Assembly (NCBI GenBank): GCA_944323585.1
Contig: CALUTA010000034.1
Location: 1-11,785, forward strand
DNA length: 11,785 nt
From: Candidatus Gastranaerophilales bacterium
GTDB lineage: Bacteria > Cyanobacteriota > Vampirovibrionia > Gastranaerophilales > Gastranaerophilaceae
Direction of reading: 5' to 3'
Part shown: piece after piece, positions 1 to 5,784 of the stretch
How the letters are laid out: each line of letters begins with the position of its first letter
Numbering within the stretch: position 1 is the stretch's first letter
Position numbers and translations under genes: made by a program
Notes under the pieces: model-generated
Databases searched by the model: none
The model's input: the letters and a program-made list of their open reading frames with translations, nothing else
Told to the model about the DNA's origin: nothing

Positions 1-60
1 CAAGGGGAGAGGGGAATAAGGCTCATCCTTCGCCTGTTCGAACTAGCATCCCACAAAGAG

Positions 61-84
61 AGAGGGAATAATTATCTTCCCTCT
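61..84. repeat. Small inverted repeat (AGAGGGAA / TTCCCTCT)
   Basis: AGAGGGAA (61-68) pairs perfectly with TTCCCTCT (77-84) around an 8-base loop. A related GAGAGGGGAATAA sequence lies at 7-19. The hairpin could be the end of a transcript arriving from outside the window, but no clear T-run follows, so I do not call it a terminator. Confidence 0.4.
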
Positions 85-207
85 TCACTTATTCAGCAGT
101 TCAACTTTTCAACCTTTCAACTCCACTTCACCCTTCACGCTTCACTCATTTAACATTTCAACCATTCAACACAATAGCCCCTTCACTTAACTAAACCATA
201 TTTCAAC
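84..207. repeat. Low-complexity TTCAAC/TTCAC short-repeat tract
   Basis: About eleven copies of a TTCAAC or TTCAC unit lie on the plus strand. TTCAAC starts at 100, 108, 116, 157, 165 and 202; TTCAC starts at 84, 127, 134, 141 and 182. Local spacing is 8 bases (100-116, 157-165) or 7 bases (127-141). The plus strand is almost free of G here. No open frame of note covers it. It fills most of the gene-free first 280 bases. Function is unknown; it could be slippage-generated intergenic repeat DNA or an untranslated leader. Confidence 0.7.
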
Positions 208-237
208 CTTTTAAATGATGTCCTGTGCGTAAGATTG

Positions 238-250
238 TATAAAATAGAAT
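238..250 (+). promoter_or_regulatory. Possible -10 region of the sigma factor gene
   Basis: TATAAA (238-243) and an overlapping TAGAAT-type box (245-250) lie 31-38 bases before the ATG at 281. No good -35 hexamer is seen at 16-18 bases upstream of either, so this is a weak call resting on the -10 match alone. Confidence 0.3.
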
Positions 251-280
251 TGTAACATTTTTTAATATTTGGGCGGATTA

Positions 281-1108
281 ATGGATCAAGGTTTTGATTT
301 CACATCTTACAACAACATAAAAAGACTTTCGGAAGAGGAATTAACAGCACTTTGGGAAAAATACTTTGCAGACAAAACCCAAAAAAGTGTAAGGGATGCT
401 CTTATTGTGCAATATATATACCTTATCCGCTATGTAGTCGGCCGTGTGAAGGTTACGCTTCCAGCAACTATTTCTATTGAAGACATTGCAGGATACGGAG
501 TAGAGGGGCTGATTAATGCTATTGAAAGATATTCACCGCAAAAGAATACAAGATTTGAAACTTATGCGCTTATTAGAATCCGAGGTGCAATTCTTGACAG
601 AATAAGAGCACAGGACTTTTTGCCAAGAAGCGTCCGTAAGAAAATTAAAGATATTAAAAATGCGCAGGAGCAGCTCAAACAGGAACTGGGAAGGATACCG
701 ACCACAACAGAAGTCGCCAATTATCTTGATATGGACCCGGACAAGGTTAACCAAATTCTGGCTGAAGACACAACAATGACTTCCATTTATGAGAAAAAAG
801 GATCAAGCGAAGACAGCATGGAAATCATTGACACAATTCAGGACACAAACAAGCTCAATCCGCAGGAACAGATGGAAGAAAAAAATATTAAACAGCAGCT
901 TGAAAAAGCACTCCAGAGGCTTCCCGAGCGTGAGCGTGTGATTATGGTTCTTTACTATCAGGAAAACATGACACTAAAAGAAATCGGCGCAACCTTAAAT
1001 ATGTCGGAATCCCGTGTCTGCCAGCTTCACGCTCAATCAATTATGAAACTCAAAAACATTCTCAGTGAAGACCGTTCATCAAGACTTCGCAAAAGCATTG
1101 TTTCCTAA
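281..1108 (+). CDS. RNA polymerase sigma factor, FliA/WhiG type (sigma-28 family)
   Basis: An alternative sigma-70-family factor of 275 residues that directs core RNA polymerase to a special promoter set. Region 2 spans about residues 35-113, with the family hallmark pattern IEDIAGYGVEGLINAIERY followed by RFETYALIRIRGAILDRIR and the D-F-L-P-R-S-V-R-K junction typical of FliA/WhiG/SigD. Region 3 is about 118-195. Region 4 is about 206-263, with its helix-turn-helix at TLKEIGATLNMSESRVCQLH (231-250). Start choice: the frame is open from a TTG at 269, but the ATG at 281 has GGGCGG just upstream and gives the usual family length. The purine stretch lies only 4 bases from the ATG, which is tight. 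No flagellar or chemotaxis gene and no anti-sigma FlgM-like gene is nearby, and I saw no FliA-type promoter (GCCGATAA box) in the window, so its regulon cannot be read from here. The end overlaps the convergent gene by 4 bases. Confidence 0.93.
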   Translation: MDQGFDFTSYNNIKRLSEEELTALWEKYFADKTQKSVRDALIVQYIYLIRYVVGRVKVTLPATISIEDIAGYGVEGLINAIERYSPQKNTRFETYALIRIRGAILDRIRAQDFLPRSVRKKIKDIKNAQEQLKQELGRIPTTTEVANYLDMDPDKVNQILAEDTTMTSIYEKKGSSEDSMEIIDTIQDTNKLNPQEQMEEKNIKQQLEKALQRLPERERVIMVLYYQENMTLKEIGATLNMSESRVCQLHAQSIMKLKNILSEDRSSRLRKSIVS

Positions 1109-1665
1109 TCTCTTTTATATTCGTAATCGAAAATTACAAAATCAATTCTCCTGTCAAATCCTTTTTTTGAGGCGGAAACACTATCCCGAAACGGCATACA
1201 ATCTCCGTAGCCGAGCGTAAAAACCCTTGATGCCGGAATTTGGCCGCAATAAATTAAATAATCCGCAACAGACTCTGCTCTTGCCATAGAGATTTCCCAA
1301 TTTGTGCGATATACTCCATGAGGGTTGTTATGACCTTCCGTATGACTTTCAACAGTGCAGTTGTTTCCTATTTGGCGCAAAACCGAACCTATTGCATCCA
1401 AAACAGCAGTGCTCGATTTGTTGAGCAGAATATTCTCACCTTTAAAAAAAATATCCTCTTTTATACTTACAATTAACCCTCTTGGCACAACAGTATAAAC
1501 AACAGGGGTATCATCAGGCAAAACTTTTTCCAGCATATCCATAACATCTGCGGCTTTGTTGTTAATCACGGCATTAATGTAAACTGTTTCCGTGGCAAAA
1601 CAGGCAGTATTTGCCGGAAAAACCAAAACGGATAATATTGACAAAAGAACACCTGAAATCTTCAC
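1105..1665 (-). CDS. Secreted OmpA/MotB C-terminal-domain protein (peptidoglycan-binding type)
   Basis: An exported protein of 186 residues with an OmpA-like domain, which normally grips peptidoglycan from the periplasm. A signal peptide is visible: one Lys, a hydrophobic core at residues 5-17, and a likely cut after ACFA (24). The OmpA-like domain covers about 65-178: VESHTEGHNN, then TNWEISMARAESVADYLIYCG, GYGDCMPF and the closing DRRIDFVI. The long loop and N-W-E-I-S resemble MotB more than E. coli OmpA. The Asp of the usual G-H-T-D, which contacts diaminopimelate in OmpA, is Glu110 here; the partner Arg129 is kept, and the closing N-R-R is D-R-R. The start is GTG, chosen because AAAGGA lies 8 bases before it and the signal peptide begins there. 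No beta-barrel and no other transmembrane segment is seen. It lies 87 bases downstream of the M16-like gene on the same strand. Confidence 0.85.
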   Translation of the reverse strand: MKISGVLLSILSVLVFPANTACFATETVYINAVINNKAADVMDMLEKVLPDDTPVVYTVVPRGLIVSIKEDIFFKGENILLNKSSTAVLDAIGSVLRQIGNNCTVESHTEGHNNPHGVYRTNWEISMARAESVADYLIYCGQIPASRVFTLGYGDCMPFRDSVSASKKGFDRRIDFVIFDYEYKRD

Positions 1666-1693
1666 GACACCATCCTTTCAAAAACGGCACCGT

Positions 1694-1712
1694 AAAAATT
1701 ATCTCTGATAAT
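1694..1712 (-). terminator. Weak terminator-like hairpin between the M16-like and OmpA-like genes
   Basis: Read on the minus strand, ATTATC-AGA-GATAAT is followed by five T (plus-strand 1694-1698). The stem is 6 base pairs with a single G-C pair, so it is weak. GATAAT here could instead be a -10 box for the OmpA-like gene, though no good -35 goes with it. Confidence 0.25.
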
Positions 1713-1752
1713 CTCGGACTAATCCATTGCCTGACTTGATAGCACGCATCTG

Positions 1753-2967
1753 CTAAGGCTTTAGAATAACAAGAACCGATTTGCTGTTGAAATATTTTTC
1801 AGCACAATTTTTAAGCTGCTGAGCGGTTACTGATTTAATTCTTTCTTTAGTTTTTTCGTAAAAATCAAACCCGAGACCTAAAATTCCATACTGCGCATAA
1901 TTGCATGCCTGCTGGGAATTTGTTTCAAACGAAAAGGCAAGTTTACCGAGAACATTTGTTTTTGCATTAGCCAGTTCTTCTTCTGAAACTTCTATTGTTT
2001 TAATCTTTTCCAGTTCTTCATCAAAACCTTCCAAGGAAACTTCGATATTTTTCGGCTCTGTTGCTATATAAATTGAGAAAGCTGCACCTAGCAGGAAGGC
2101 TTCATACGAACTTCTGACAACATAAGCAAGCCCTTTTTTATCTCTGAGTTCAAGAAACAATCTTGAGGAAAGCCCGCTAGCACCGAGAATTATATTCAGA
2201 AGAATTAACACAGGATAGTCTTCGCTGTCAAAAGTTTCAGTCCGCCAGCCTTTAATAATATGTGCCTGATTTGCGTCAGGTTTGGGAATAAAAATTTCTT
2301 TGCTATCTTCAAGTGCCGCAGGAGCTTTTTTATCAACAATTTCAGCACCTGCAGGAATATCTCCGAAGTTTTCATTCAGAATTTTTTCAACGTTTTCTTC
2401 CTCAATATCGCCGACGAACGTTATTACTTTTTTAGCGTTTTCATACAATTTGCGGTAAGCTTCAACAACCTGCTCTTTTGTAATATTTTGAAGATTTTCA
2501 AGAATTGTTGTGCTGGAAGTTCCATAGCTGTGACCTTCAAAAATATTTCTGGTGAATCCGTCCATAACTTTCTGCCGTGGAGAATCCAGTTCCGCTACAA
2601 GTTCACCTTCCAATTTAGCTTTTTCTTTCTCAAACTCTTCAAATGTAGAATTCTTTACTAAATCGGTTACAAGTTCAACAGCATGCTCAAAGTCTTCATT
2701 AAGACTCATAAATCTGAATCTCAAATAATCCATCTTCATTTCAACAACAAAATCAATTCCGCAGCTGTCAAATTCTTCCGCAATCTGCTCGGCCGATTTG
2801 TTGTTTGTTCCCTGAAACAGAAGCCTTGCCATAAGAGCATATACCCCCGGAGCACTGTCATAATCACTCAGTGCAAAGTTCATACACAGAGCGGCTCTCG
2901 GTGTATCCGGATTTTGTTTATAAAAAAATTCAATATCGTTTTTAAGTCTTAATATCTTGCTTTCCAT
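1753..2967 (-). CDS. M16-family peptidase homologue lacking the HxxEH zinc motif
   Basis: A 404-residue member of the pitrilysin/mitochondrial-processing-peptidase family (M16B size), with the two repeated half-domains of the fold. Where active members carry H-x-x-E-H just before a LFKGT-like stretch, this protein has A44-L-M-A47-R48 followed by LLFQGT, so both His and the Glu are gone. The distal acidic stretch (LEGELVAELDSP, about 119-130) is kept. The C-terminal half retains the substrate-side motif LSSRLFLELRDKKGLAYVV (about 266-284) with its Arg and Tyr. It therefore resembles the non-catalytic partner subunit of M16 pairs (as MPP-alpha is to MPP-beta). No catalytic partner is in this window. 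No signal peptide is seen, so it is probably cytoplasmic. The ATG at 2967 is preferred over an ATG 48 bases upstream because AGGAGA lies 5 bases before it and a good promoter ends just upstream of it. Confidence 0.9.
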   Translation of the reverse strand: MESKILRLKNDIEFFYKQNPDTPRAALCMNFALSDYDSAPGVYALMARLLFQGTNNKSAEQIAEEFDSCGIDFVVEMKMDYLRFRFMSLNEDFEHAVELVTDLVKNSTFEEFEKEKAKLEGELVAELDSPRQKVMDGFTRNIFEGHSYGTSSTTILENLQNITKEQVVEAYRKLYENAKKVITFVGDIEEENVEKILNENFGDIPAGAEIVDKKAPAALEDSKEIFIPKPDANQAHIIKGWRTETFDSEDYPVLILLNIILGASGLSSRLFLELRDKKGLAYVVRSSYEAFLLGAAFSIYIATEPKNIEVSLEGFDEELEKIKTIEVSEEELANAKTNVLGKLAFSFETNSQQACNYAQYGILGLGFDFYEKTKERIKSVTAQQLKNCAEKYFNSKSVLVILKP

Positions 2968-2986
2968 AATCTCTCCTGATAAAAAA

Positions 2987-3015
2987 ATTCTACCACAATT
3001 GTCTTTAAATAACAA
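2987..3015 (-). promoter_or_regulatory. Sigma-70 promoter of the M16-like gene
   Basis: Minus-strand TTGTTA (-35, 3010-3015), a 17-base spacer and TAGAAT (-10, 2987-2992), with TGG just before the -10 giving an extended TGnTAGAAT. The expected start near 2980 gives a leader of about 13 bases that contains the AGGAGA ribosome binding site. Confidence 0.65.
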
Positions 3016-3040
3016 TCCGCCTGCTCTAACTGATTGTTAC

Positions 3041-3069
3041 TTGTAATTTCAGCCTGTTTTAATTATAAT
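3041..3069 (+). promoter_or_regulatory. Sigma-70 promoter of the kdsA operon, predicted leaderless
   Basis: TTGTAA (-35, 3041-3046), exactly 17 bases, then a perfect TATAAT (-10, 3064-3069). The kdsA ATG is at 3077, so the expected start point (6-8 bases after the -10) coincides with the A of the start codon. No ribosome binding site could fit, and none is seen. It is back-to-back with the promoter of the M16-like gene, with 25 bases between the two -35 boxes. Confidence 0.7.
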
Positions 3070-3076
3070 TTTTGAT

Positions 3077-3901
3077 ATGGAAAATAAGAAGATAATTAAA
3101 TTAAACAATTTTGAAATCGGATCAGATAAACTGACAATACTTGCAGGGCCCTGCGTTGCCGAAAGTCTTGAGATTCTTGATGAAACAGCAAAAGGTTTGA
3201 AAGAAATTACCCGAAAACTCGGAATAAATTTCATATTCAAATCATCTTTTGACAAAGCAAACCGCTCGTCAATCACATCTTACAGAGGGCCCGGGCTTGA
3301 AAAAGGACTTGAAATGCTCGCTGAAATCAAGTCTAAATACAACATTCCGATTGTAACCGATATTCACACACCTGAACAGGCGGAAATAGCAGCTGAAGTT
3401 GCGGATGTAATCCAAATCCCCGCATTTTTGTGCAGACAGACAGACCTGCTTGTCGCTGCCGCAAAAACAGTGAAAATAGTAAATATTAAAAAAGGACAGT
3501 TTCTGGCTCCCGAACAGATGGGAAATCTCGTTAAAAAAGTCGAAGATTCTGGAAATACAAACATTCTTTTGACAGACAGAGGTGTAACTTTCGGATATAA
3601 CAATCTTGTTGTTGACTTCAGAGCAATACCTATTATGCAGACATTCGGCTATCCGGTTGTTTTTGACGCAACACACAGCGTACAGCTTCCGGGCGCTCAG
3701 GGCACTTGCTCTGGCGGAGACAGAAGGTTCGTGCCGGTTCTTGCAAAAGCCGCTATGGCCGCAGGTGCAAATGCTCTATTCTTTGAGGTTCATCCGGATC
3801 CGGACAAAGCTCTGTGCGACGGTCCCAATATGCTGTCACTGGATTCGGCCGAAAAAGTGTTCTCAATTTGCAAACAAATATTTGATATCGTGAAAGCTTA
3901 A
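3077..3901 (+). CDS. kdsA: 3-deoxy-D-manno-octulosonate-8-phosphate synthase (KDO-8-P synthase), metal-dependent class
   Basis: Condenses phosphoenolpyruvate with arabinose-5-phosphate to KDO-8-phosphate in the cytoplasm, the committed step to the KDO sugar of LPS. Its 274 residues form one TIM barrel. Motifs include AGPCVAES (23-30), FKSSFDKANRSS (54-65), YRGPGLEKG (69-77), IPAFLCRQTDLL (114-125) and FDATHSVQLPG (196-206). Cys26, His200, Glu237 and Asp248 sit at a constant +15 offset from the four metal ligands of the Aquifex enzyme (C11, H185, E222, D233 from memory). Cys26 replaces the Asn of the metal-independent E. coli enzyme, so this is the metal-dependent class. The ATG is the only plausible start and has no Shine-Dalgarno; see the promoter entry. 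It is first in an operon, with the next ORF starting 2 bases after its stop. The arabinose-5-phosphate isomerase and the remaining KDO genes are not adjacent. Confidence 0.96.
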   Translation: MENKKIIKLNNFEIGSDKLTILAGPCVAESLEILDETAKGLKEITRKLGINFIFKSSFDKANRSSITSYRGPGLEKGLEMLAEIKSKYNIPIVTDIHTPEQAEIAAEVADVIQIPAFLCRQTDLLVAAAKTVKIVNIKKGQFLAPEQMGNLVKKVEDSGNTNILLTDRGVTFGYNNLVVDFRAIPIMQTFGYPVVFDATHSVQLPGAQGTCSGGDRRFVPVLAKAAMAAGANALFFEVHPDPDKALCDGPNMLSLDSAEKVFSICKQIFDIVKA

Positions 3902-3903
3902 AT

Positions 3904-4521
3904 ATGATTATAAAACAATACATTGCAGGCCCTATTGAGGCTAATAATTATCTGGTTGCGGATGAAAATTCCAAAGAAGCGGTATTGATTGACTGCTCTG
4001 AAAGACTTCAGCAAATCATTGATGATGTCAAAAATCTCGGACTGAAAGTTAAGTATATTCTTCTTACCCACGGCCACTTTGACCATGTTATGGGTGTGAA
4101 CGAGATGAAAAAAGAACTCAATGCCGAAGTTTTAATAAACAAAAAAGACGAAAAACAGCTTGAAATGACAAAGACAATTCTCGGCACATTCGGGCTTTTT
4201 GTCGATAAAAACCCTGAGTATGACCGATTTATTGACGGAAATACAGAACTTAAAATCGGAGATATCCCGATAAAAATTCTGGAAACACCGGGGCATACGG
4301 AAGGCGGAATGTGCTATCTGATTGACGGAAACCTTTTTTCAGGCGACACTTTGTTTAAAAGATACGTCGGCAGAACTGACCTTCCGGGCGGAAACTACAG
4401 CAAAATAGAAAACAGTATTAAAAATGTCCTCTATAAACTTGATGACAACACGATTGTTTATCCCGGACACAACGAAAAAACAACAATAGGTTACGAAAAA
4501 GAATATAATGAAATAGTCTGA
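3904..4521 (+). CDS. Metallo-beta-lactamase-fold hydrolase (glyoxalase II-like, YcbL type)
   Basis: A 205-residue single-domain MBL-fold hydrolase, cytoplasmic, with no signal peptide. The full dinuclear metal set is present: T-H56-G-H58-F-D60-H61, then H131 (TPGHTEGG), D148 (FSGDTLF) and H189 (YPGHNEKT). The opening MIIKQYIAGPIEANNYLV and the short length match the small glyoxalase-II-like group (YcbL and relatives), which lacks the helical C-terminal substrate domain of true glyoxalase II. A thioesterase role such as hydroxyacylglutathione or other acyl-thioester hydrolysis is likely, but the substrate cannot be named. It starts 2 bases after the kdsA stop with only a weak purine stretch (GAAAG) inside the kdsA end, suggesting translational coupling. 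Nothing ties it chemically to its kdsA and pheS neighbours. Confidence 0.9.
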   Translation: MIIKQYIAGPIEANNYLVADENSKEAVLIDCSERLQQIIDDVKNLGLKVKYILLTHGHFDHVMGVNEMKKELNAEVLINKKDEKQLEMTKTILGTFGLFVDKNPEYDRFIDGNTELKIGDIPIKILETPGHTEGGMCYLIDGNLFSGDTLFKRYVGRTDLPGGNYSKIENSIKNVLYKLDDNTIVYPGHNEKTTIGYEKEYNEIV

Positions 4522-4557
4522 ATATGCAGAATCAGCATAGACAAAGAGGGAAGATAA

Positions 4558-5592
4558 ATGAAAGAACAACTGGAAAAAATTTACTCAAATGCCGCTGAAG
4601 ATATAGAAAAATCATCTTCAATCAACGACCTTGAAGAAGTAAGAAATAAATACCTGAGCCGCAAAGGTGAATTCAATGAAATCAAGAAAAACCTTAAAAA
4701 CCTTTCTGACGAAGACAAAAGAATCGTAGGCTCGCTTGCAAATGAAATTACCCATAAATTGGAAGCTTCTTTAAAAGCTAAATTTGATGAATTCTACAAA
4801 AAAGAACTTGATGCAAAGCTTTTGAAAGAAAAAATTGATATCACGCTTCCGGGTCAGTTCCAGCGGCTCGGAAAAGCACACCCTCTTACAACAACAACAA
4901 ATGAAATTGTTTCAATTTTTCAAAGCCTTGGTTTCTCAGTTGTTCCGGACTGCCAATCACCGGAAGTTGAAACAGAATATTACAACTTTGACGCTCTGAA
5001 CGTGCCAAAAGATCACCCTGCACGTGATATGCAGGACACTTTTTACGTAAAAAATGCACCGGGTGTAATCTTAAGAAGCCAGACGTCAGGCGCACAAATC
5101 CACGCTATGGAAGGCAAAAATCCGCCTATCAGAATTATTGCACCGGGCAGAGTTTACAGAAACGAAAACGTAAATGCAAGAAAAAACAACTTTTTCCATC
5201 AAATTGAAGGGCTTTACGTTGATAAAGATGTAACATTCGGAGATTTGAAAGGCATTTTGAACGAATTTATCAGAATCTATTTTGGCGCAAGCCGTCCGAC
5301 AAGATTCAGAAACAGCTTTTTCCCGTTCACGGAACCTTCTGCCGAAGTTGATGTACAGTGCATTATGTGCGAAGGCAAAGGCTGCAGAACATGTTCAGGC
5401 ACCGGCTGGCTTGAAATTCTCGGCTCAGGTATGGTTGATCCGAATGTGTTAAGAAATGTCGGAATTGACCCTGATGTTTATTCAGGATTTGCTTTCGGTA
5501 TGGGTGTTGAAAGACTTGCAATGCTTAAATATGCAGTAGATGACATCAGATTGTTCTTCAACAACGACGAAAGATTCTTAGCACAATTTTAA
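4558..5592 (+). CDS. pheS: Phenylalanyl-tRNA synthetase alpha subunit
   Basis: The catalytic alpha subunit of the alpha2-beta2 enzyme that charges tRNA-Phe. Its 344 residues comprise an N-terminal helical arm (about 1-95, for tRNA binding) and the class II core: HPLTTTTNEIVSIFQSLGF (108-126), motif 2 GRVYRNENVNARKNNFFHQIEG (197-218) and motif 3 with GFAFGMGVERLAMLKY (310-325). Two features depart from the common form. His in the usual R-T-H-T-S is Gln in RSQTS (173-177), and the motif 2 loop lacks the D-A-T-H stretch. Four cysteines, 268, 271, 276 and 279, form C-x2-C-x4-C-x2-C (CIMCEGKGCRTC), a zinc-knuckle-like insert also known in Bacteroidetes PheS but absent from E. coli. GAGGGAAG lies 5 bases before the ATG. 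pheT, the usual partner next door, is absent: a terminator follows. Confidence 0.96.
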   Translation: MKEQLEKIYSNAAEDIEKSSSINDLEEVRNKYLSRKGEFNEIKKNLKNLSDEDKRIVGSLANEITHKLEASLKAKFDEFYKKELDAKLLKEKIDITLPGQFQRLGKAHPLTTTTNEIVSIFQSLGFSVVPDCQSPEVETEYYNFDALNVPKDHPARDMQDTFYVKNAPGVILRSQTSGAQIHAMEGKNPPIRIIAPGRVYRNENVNARKNNFFHQIEGLYVDKDVTFGDLKGILNEFIRIYFGASRPTRFRNSFFPFTEPSAEVDVQCIMCEGKGCRTCSGTGWLEILGSGMVDPNVLRNVGIDPDVYSGFAFGMGVERLAMLKYAVDDIRLFFNNDERFLAQF

Positions 5593-5623
5593 TTTGATAC
5601 TGAAAAGGCTCATATAATACTTT

Positions 5624-5657
5624 AACCCTCACGTATTAACAAATACAGGAGGGTTTT
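5624..5657 (+). terminator. Intrinsic terminator of the kdsA-MBL-pheS operon
   Basis: AACCCTC (5624-5630) pairs with GAGGGTT (5649-5655). Inside it, GTATT (5633-5637) pairs with AATAC (5642-5646) around a 4-base loop, with a 2x2 internal mismatch between the two stems. A T-run (5654-5657) follows, 32 bases after the pheS stop. Confidence 0.75.
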
Positions 5658-5713
5658 AAGTTATATTAATATTTACAATTTTATCCATTGACATTCACAC
5701 AAATAGAATAAAT

Positions 5714-5746
5714 TGTCATTCTGAGCCGGTAATAATAGATTCTTTA
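5714..5746 (+). repeat. Possible degenerate TGTCATTCTGAGC...GATTCTTT intergenic repeat
   Basis: TGTCATTCTGAGC at 5715-5726 is followed 12 bases on by GATTCTTT. This recalls the widespread bacterial intergenic repeat TGTCATTCTGAGCGNAGCGAAGAATCTC with a damaged middle. It lies in the convergent pheS/SIS-gene gap, where no gene is expected. The match is from memory and only one copy is present here. Confidence 0.35.
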
Positions 5747-5784
5747 CATTTATTTTTACTTACAAATTCTCAAAATCCGTCCGA

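Noticed and set aside
37..56. A tRNA fragment or attachment site at GTTCGAAC near the left edge
   Set aside because: The T-loop-like heptamer is self-complementary and its flanks do not form a T stem; no direct repeat of the tRNA-Arg end is present.
2260..2952. Two plus-strand open frames inside the M16-like gene
   Set aside because: They are antisense shadows without ribosome binding sites or recognisable motifs.
5692..5709. TTGACA followed by TAGAAT as a plus-strand promoter
   Set aside because: The spacer is only 10 bases and no plus-strand gene lies downstream before the convergent SIS gene.
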